NCBI RefSeq assembly: GCF_007830615.1
Contig: NZ_VLLI01000010.1
Span: forward strand, 172,222 to 236,221
Length of the DNA: 64,000 nucleotides
DNA from: Mucilaginibacter frigoritolerans
GTDB taxonomy: Bacteria; Bacteroidota; Bacteroidia; Sphingobacteriales; Sphingobacteriaceae
Reading direction: 5' to 3'
The notes below the pieces were generated by a model, which had not been told where the DNA came from, searched no databases, and saw only the letters and a list, made by a program, of their open reading frames with translations. Made by a program: the position numbers and the translations under genes. Shown piece by piece: positions 60,963 through 64,000 of this stretch (position 1 is its first letter; every line of letters begins with the position of its first letter).

Positions 60963-60979
60963 AATTGTTATTAACAATT
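60963..60979. promoter_or_regulatory. Palindrome AATTGTTA-T-TAACAATT ahead of the PIN protein gene
   Basis: A perfect 8-bp dyad with a single central base lies 76 bp before the ATG at 61056. It shares the TTGTTA half-site of the dyads at 3892 and 14873. It is a candidate operator for the accessory gene. Confidence 0.35.
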
Positions 60980-61055
60980 GTTTATTTACCAACAGTATAT
61001 AAAAGAGCTCATACTTTTTCAATAAATTGCAAATCTCCATTTTGTTATTAGACCA

Positions 61056-63452
61056 ATGCAAGAAATTGATAAATTAATTAGTGCTTTATATTTAGCAAAA
61101 TCAGATAATCGGGAAGGTATGCTATCTGATTTAATTCTGAATGTTTTGTATACTTTTTCTGAACCTTTAAATTGTGATGAAATTATTGAATTTATCAAAA
61201 TGGGGTTTCATTTGGAGCCAATAAAATTCGAAGTCCATAATAGACTAGAGAATCTTATTGAAAATAAAGAATTAAAGGTAATTGATAACAAATATATATT
61301 AAGCGAAGTCTCAAAACAAAAACTATATTCAATAACCCTCAAAGCAAAAGAGGAGTCCAATAAAAGACTTTCTCTTTTTATAATAATAGTAAACGAGATA
61401 TTCGACGATAATTTACTGAATGAAGAAATTAAGGAATTATGGGATGTATTTAATGACTATTTATTAGAATGTTTTATGGTTTTCGGTAGAAAAGCCATAG
61501 ATATATTTCTGCCATATAAAACTGATAAAATTTCCGAAAACGACGACATACACAAAATTGCAATTAACAAGTTAAGCTCTGATAAATTAAAACAAATTTT
61601 TAAAGTCTTAGTTGTTGAATATCCAGAACGATTGTCAGATTTAGAACTACGCTATTTGTCAACGTTAACTTCAAGAGCAGAAAAATTTTATTCTTTAGGT
61701 ATAGAGCAATCAGAATATGATAAGATTAAAAACCTTAAGATAAAAGATTTAGTAATATTATTAGATACAAACGTACTCTATTCTATTTTAAATTTACATG
61801 TCCACCCCGAAAAAGCTGCAATAATTGAATTAATTAAACTCTCAAAAGAAAAATTGATTGATTTAAGATTAGTTTATTTATCAAAAACATATTCTGAACT
61901 TCAACAAGCAAAATCATGGTTAGAATCAATTATTTCTAGGGAAAACTTCAAGCATGGTCAAGTTAAAGCTATGTTAGCATCTGACCACTTGGAGCCATTT
62001 GCTAGACAATATTATGAAGCTAAACTTCTTAATTCTGACACACCTCATCCAACTGAAAGTCTTAAATACGCATCAGATGTATTAAGGTCAAAGGGCATTA
62101 GTCTGTACAATGAAAAGTTCAATCAAATAACTGATAATGAACAATATTTAAATGAAAAAATAGCCGAATATTATGATTTTCAAAGGTATTTTAACAATCT
62201 AAATGAAGAGCGTGGTTATGACTTGAGATTAAATAAGAGCGATAAAAAGATAGAGCATGATATTTTTTTACGTGAGGCTGTAGGTATCTTAAAAACCAAG
62301 TTTAACAAAGAGGATGAATTTAATTTTGTTTGTTTGACTTTGGATAACAGTTTGGTTCACTTTGACCAACATGTTAAAAGAAAAGAAAATGCAGGTTTAC
62401 ACAAATCCATTAATCCCAGTTTTACATTTCCATCAACTTTGCTAAAACAGATTAGACCATTTATACCTATAATTACTCACAATTATCGAAAAGCTTTCAT
62501 TACTTCACTTACTGCTCCGTCATTTGAATATGTAAATAATGCTGACTCAATTGCAGTACAAAAATCAATGGCATATTTTAAATCTATGGGAATTGAAGAT
62601 GAAGAGGTAATATTCAATTGCATTAAAAAGGAATTATTTTTAAAGGATTTTGAGATTGAGGAAAAAAAGGATAAAGCTGAAGAATATATTAAATCAGAAT
62701 TGGCGAAAGAAATTGATTTAATGAAAGCAGATATAAGTAAATTATCAGAAGTAATTAAACAAAAAGAACAAGATGAAATAACAATTCTTACTGCAAAGGA
62801 GGAAGAACAAGCAGAATTGATTGCATTATCTGAAAACGAAAAAAATGAAATCCTAAAAATCAAAACAAAAGAAGTCAATGATTTAAACAATGACTTAAGC
62901 GAACGCGATAAGTTTATCGATAAACTTGGAGTTAGAATGGAGATTTTGGAGCAAATCAATCAAAAAACCACATCAGTTTTGGCATTTGAAGCTGCAAAAA
63001 ATAAATGGCTTATCGAAAAAAATGAATATGTAGCCAATGCTTGGCAAAAGCAATTAATTGAATTAAGAAAAAGTGGTCGATACTTTTTGAGAGTGTTTAT
63101 ATTTACCTTCTTTCCAATTTTACTCGCAATAATTATTAAAGTAGCTGGAGATAAGTTTATAAAACAAATAGAATCAAATGGTATTAGTCAATGGTATTTG
63201 TGGGGTGGCTTGGGCGTGATTCAACTTATTGAACTTTTTTTAAGGACATATATTATTGATAAGGAAAAAGTTAAAAATGGAGAAAAATGGATATTTAATT
63301 CGTTTAATAAAAATAGCAGTGATTTAATAGCCACTAAAAAGAAGTCAATAGAAGATATATTTATTAAAACTCATAAGGAACCTCAATTACAAGACTTTAT
63401 AACAACTAATGAGACCATTGTTTTAGAACCCACATTAAAAGGTCAAGCCTAA
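61056..63452 (+). CDS. Membrane-anchored PIN-like nuclease with coiled coil
   Basis: 798 residues. The N-terminal 230 residues are helical, with a possible winged-helix segment (LNCDEIIEFIKMGFHLEP). A PIN-type core follows: strand plus D-T-N at VILLDTNVLYS (Asp237), a conserved Glu in TYSELQQA (Glu281), and a late acidic strand FVCLTLDNSLVHF (Asp430), the acidic spacing expected for a metal-dependent nuclease. Residues about 540-670 are a highly charged coiled coil (KQKEQDEITILTAKEEEQ and onwards). Two membrane helices lie at about 677-697 and 713-734, with a Lys-rich cytoplasmic tail. Base composition is clearly more AT-rich than neighbours, and the gene sits beside an IS. It could be a phage-defence or toxin-like effector (inference). 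No known defence family was recognised. Confidence 0.75.
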   Translation: MQEIDKLISALYLAKSDNREGMLSDLILNVLYTFSEPLNCDEIIEFIKMGFHLEPIKFEVHNRLENLIENKELKVIDNKYILSEVSKQKLYSITLKAKEESNKRLSLFIIIVNEIFDDNLLNEEIKELWDVFNDYLLECFMVFGRKAIDIFLPYKTDKISENDDIHKIAINKLSSDKLKQIFKVLVVEYPERLSDLELRYLSTLTSRAEKFYSLGIEQSEYDKIKNLKIKDLVILLDTNVLYSILNLHVHPEKAAIIELIKLSKEKLIDLRLVYLSKTYSELQQAKSWLESIISRENFKHGQVKAMLASDHLEPFARQYYEAKLLNSDTPHPTESLKYASDVLRSKGISLYNEKFNQITDNEQYLNEKIAEYYDFQRYFNNLNEERGYDLRLNKSDKKIEHDIFLREAVGILKTKFNKEDEFNFVCLTLDNSLVHFDQHVKRKENAGLHKSINPSFTFPSTLLKQIRPFIPIITHNYRKAFITSLTAPSFEYVNNADSIAVQKSMAYFKSMGIEDEEVIFNCIKKELFLKDFEIEEKKDKAEEYIKSELAKEIDLMKADISKLSEVIKQKEQDEITILTAKEEEQAELIALSENEKNEILKIKTKEVNDLNNDLSERDKFIDKLGVRMEILEQINQKTTSVLAFEAAKNKWLIEKNEYVANAWQKQLIELRKSGRYFLRVFIFTFFPILLAIIIKVAGDKFIKQIESNGISQWYLWGGLGVIQLIELFLRTYIIDKEKVKNGEKWIFNSFNKNSSDLIATKKKSIEDIFIKTHKEPQLQDFITTNETIVLEPTLKGQA

Positions 63453-63504
63453 ATATAACGTTGGCAATCCCGCCGGTCGAGATGTCCAGCCTGGACACAC
63501 AACC

Positions 63505-63525
63505 ATTTAAGCGTGTCGCTTAAAT
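63505..63525. repeat. Hairpin ATTTAAGCG-3-CGCTTAAAT (copy 1)
   Basis: A perfect 9-bp stem with a TGT loop, 52 bp after the PIN gene stop. The same 8-bp stem recurs at 63617-63635. An adjacent palindrome TGTCCAG-C-CTGGACA lies at 63483-63497. Confidence 0.5.
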
Positions 63526-63616
63526 CAATCAAAATTTAGAAGGGTTTTCTGCATTCGCACTGCTATATATATATTCGATACACTTACAACTAAGAAACTA
63601 TACACCTTGCTTTTTA

Positions 63617-63635
63617 TTTAAGCGGAACGCTTAAA
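63617..63635. repeat. Hairpin TTTAAGCG-3-CGCTTAAA (copy 2)
   Basis: Identical 8-bp stem to copy 1, with a GAA loop, 92 bp downstream of copy 1 and 24 bp before the IS left end. No T-run follows. Confidence 0.5.
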
Positions 63636-63701
63636 CAGGCGTATATCCAGGCGGCACGTGGCTGTTGCACAACGAAGCGAATATTTTTTGACAATATTAT
63701 G

Positions 63702-63728
63702 TTAAGATATTGATTTTTAGTATCTTAA
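63702..63728 (+). promoter_or_regulatory. Hairpin immediately before the transposase start
   Basis: TTAAGATA (63702-63709) pairs perfectly with TATCTTAA (63721-63728) around an 11-nt loop, 4 bp before the ATG at 63733. It could occlude the ribosome site on transcripts that enter from outside the IS. Confidence 0.4.
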
Positions 63729-63732
63729 TAAC

Positions 63733-64000
63733 ATGCAAGGCAAGAAACAATATCAAGAAAAGCTCTTTACCAATTTCCAGTTGTCTGACCGTGTCCCATC
63801 GGACAATATTTACAGAAAGTTAAAAGAGGTATTAGACCTTCAGTTTTTATACACAGCTACAGCTAAGTATTATGGTAAGGATGGGCAAAAGAGCATCGAC
63901 CCGATTGTATTTTTCAAGTTATTACTGGTTGGCTATTTAGAAAACCAGCCGAGCGACAGGCGGATTGTTCATATGGCTTCTATGCGCCTTGATATCCTTT
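63733..64000 (+). CDS. IS1182-family transposase (3' partial)
   Basis: The first 89 codons are visible, starting MQGKKQYQEKLFTNFQLSDR. The segment VPSDNIYRKLKEVLDLQFLY, then DPIVFFKLLLVGYLENQPSD and RRIVHMASMRLDI, matches the N-terminal DUF772 region of IS1182/IS5-group transposases (the D-P-x-x-x-F-K-x-x-L-x-G-Y motif). The DDE catalytic domain lies past the window edge, so intactness cannot be judged. The start is ATG at 63733. No stop is seen in the visible part. It lies 280 bp after the accessory PIN protein gene. Confidence 0.85.
   Translation, partial: MQGKKQYQEKLFTNFQLSDRVPSDNIYRKLKEVLDLQFLYTATAKYYGKDGQKSIDPIVFFKLLLVGYLENQPSDRRIVHMASMRLDIL

Larger units (their letters stand above)
63660..64000 (+). 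mobile_element. Left end of an IS1182-like insertion sequence (truncated by the window)
   Basis: The left end is placed near GGCTGTTGCACAAC (from 63660), which resembles the terminal repeats of IS1182-type elements as I recall them. Downstream is a transposase start. The right end is beyond the window, so the terminal inverted repeat and target duplication cannot be checked. The exact left boundary is uncertain by several bases. Confidence 0.6.

Noticed and set aside
62483..62959. 158-codon minus-strand ORF
   Set aside because: Ser/Phe-rich antisense of the coiled-coil region of the PIN protein; such frames arise from Lys/Glu-rich coding sequence.
1..64000. CRISPR array or other regularly spaced repeats
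   Set aside because: No set of direct repeats with regular spacers was seen; the repeats present are paired inverted elements.

Overview
This window comes from the chromosome of a member of the phylum Bacteroidota, most likely family Sphingobacteriaceae (Mucilaginibacter or Pedobacter-like). The evidence is Bacteroidota-type -7 boxes (TAnnTTTG) ahead of several genes, a tmRNA whose tag reads GENNYALAA, a ribosomal protein THX gene, DUF3857, DUF4199, DUF1573 and BatA proteins, a fused alpha/beta 2-oxoacid dehydrogenase E1, and many lipoproteins with short lipoboxes. Genus is inference only.

Layout. 1-3133: two tandem transglutaminase-like DUF3857 proteins, the first cut by the window edge and lacking catalytic residues. 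3130-6566 (minus): a 41-residue membrane microprotein, an NlpC/P60 lipoprotein and mutS. 6802-8285: a Vgb-like propeller and a pterin carbinolamine dehydratase. 8501-10794: a compact cassette of a DUF1843 small peptide, a radical SAM/SPASM maturase and a methyltransferase, which looks like a peptide-modification (RiPP-type) locus, with a large terminator-like hairpin between peptide and maturase. 10797-16015: membrane proteins, a C1 peptidase, DUF2809, an MpaB-like oxygenase, a Cys-less zinc-ribbon-like small protein and a lipoprotein. 16147-25273: envelope and isoprenoid block (gmhB, ArnT/PMT-like and two family 2 glycosyltransferases, a GH3-type adenylating enzyme, dxr, rseP). 25350-30656 (minus): a five-gene run from BatA through a dihydroorotase homologue without metal ligands to two DUF4199 proteins. 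31091-35380: DUF72, a lipoprotein, a GH20 hexosaminidase and ribosomal protein THX. 35538-38635: mgtA behind a long structured leader. 38746-54039: trxB, TonB-like protein, M19 dipeptidase, acyl-CoA carboxylase beta subunit, GH26, two L,D-transpeptidases, nitroreductase and the fused E1. 54177-58624: DUF1573, PLP aminotransferase, ssrA and a copper amine oxidase. 59055-60764: SDR and AraC regulator pair.

The right end (about 60783-64000) is accessory. An AT-rich gene of 798 codons encodes a protein with a PIN-like nuclease core, a coiled coil and two C-terminal membrane helices. It is followed by twin hairpins and the left end of an IS1182-like insertion sequence that runs off the window.

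The two best candidates for undescribed biology are the DUF1843/rSAM/methyltransferase cassette and the membrane-anchored PIN protein next to the IS. No CRISPR array, no separate tRNA and no rRNA were seen.
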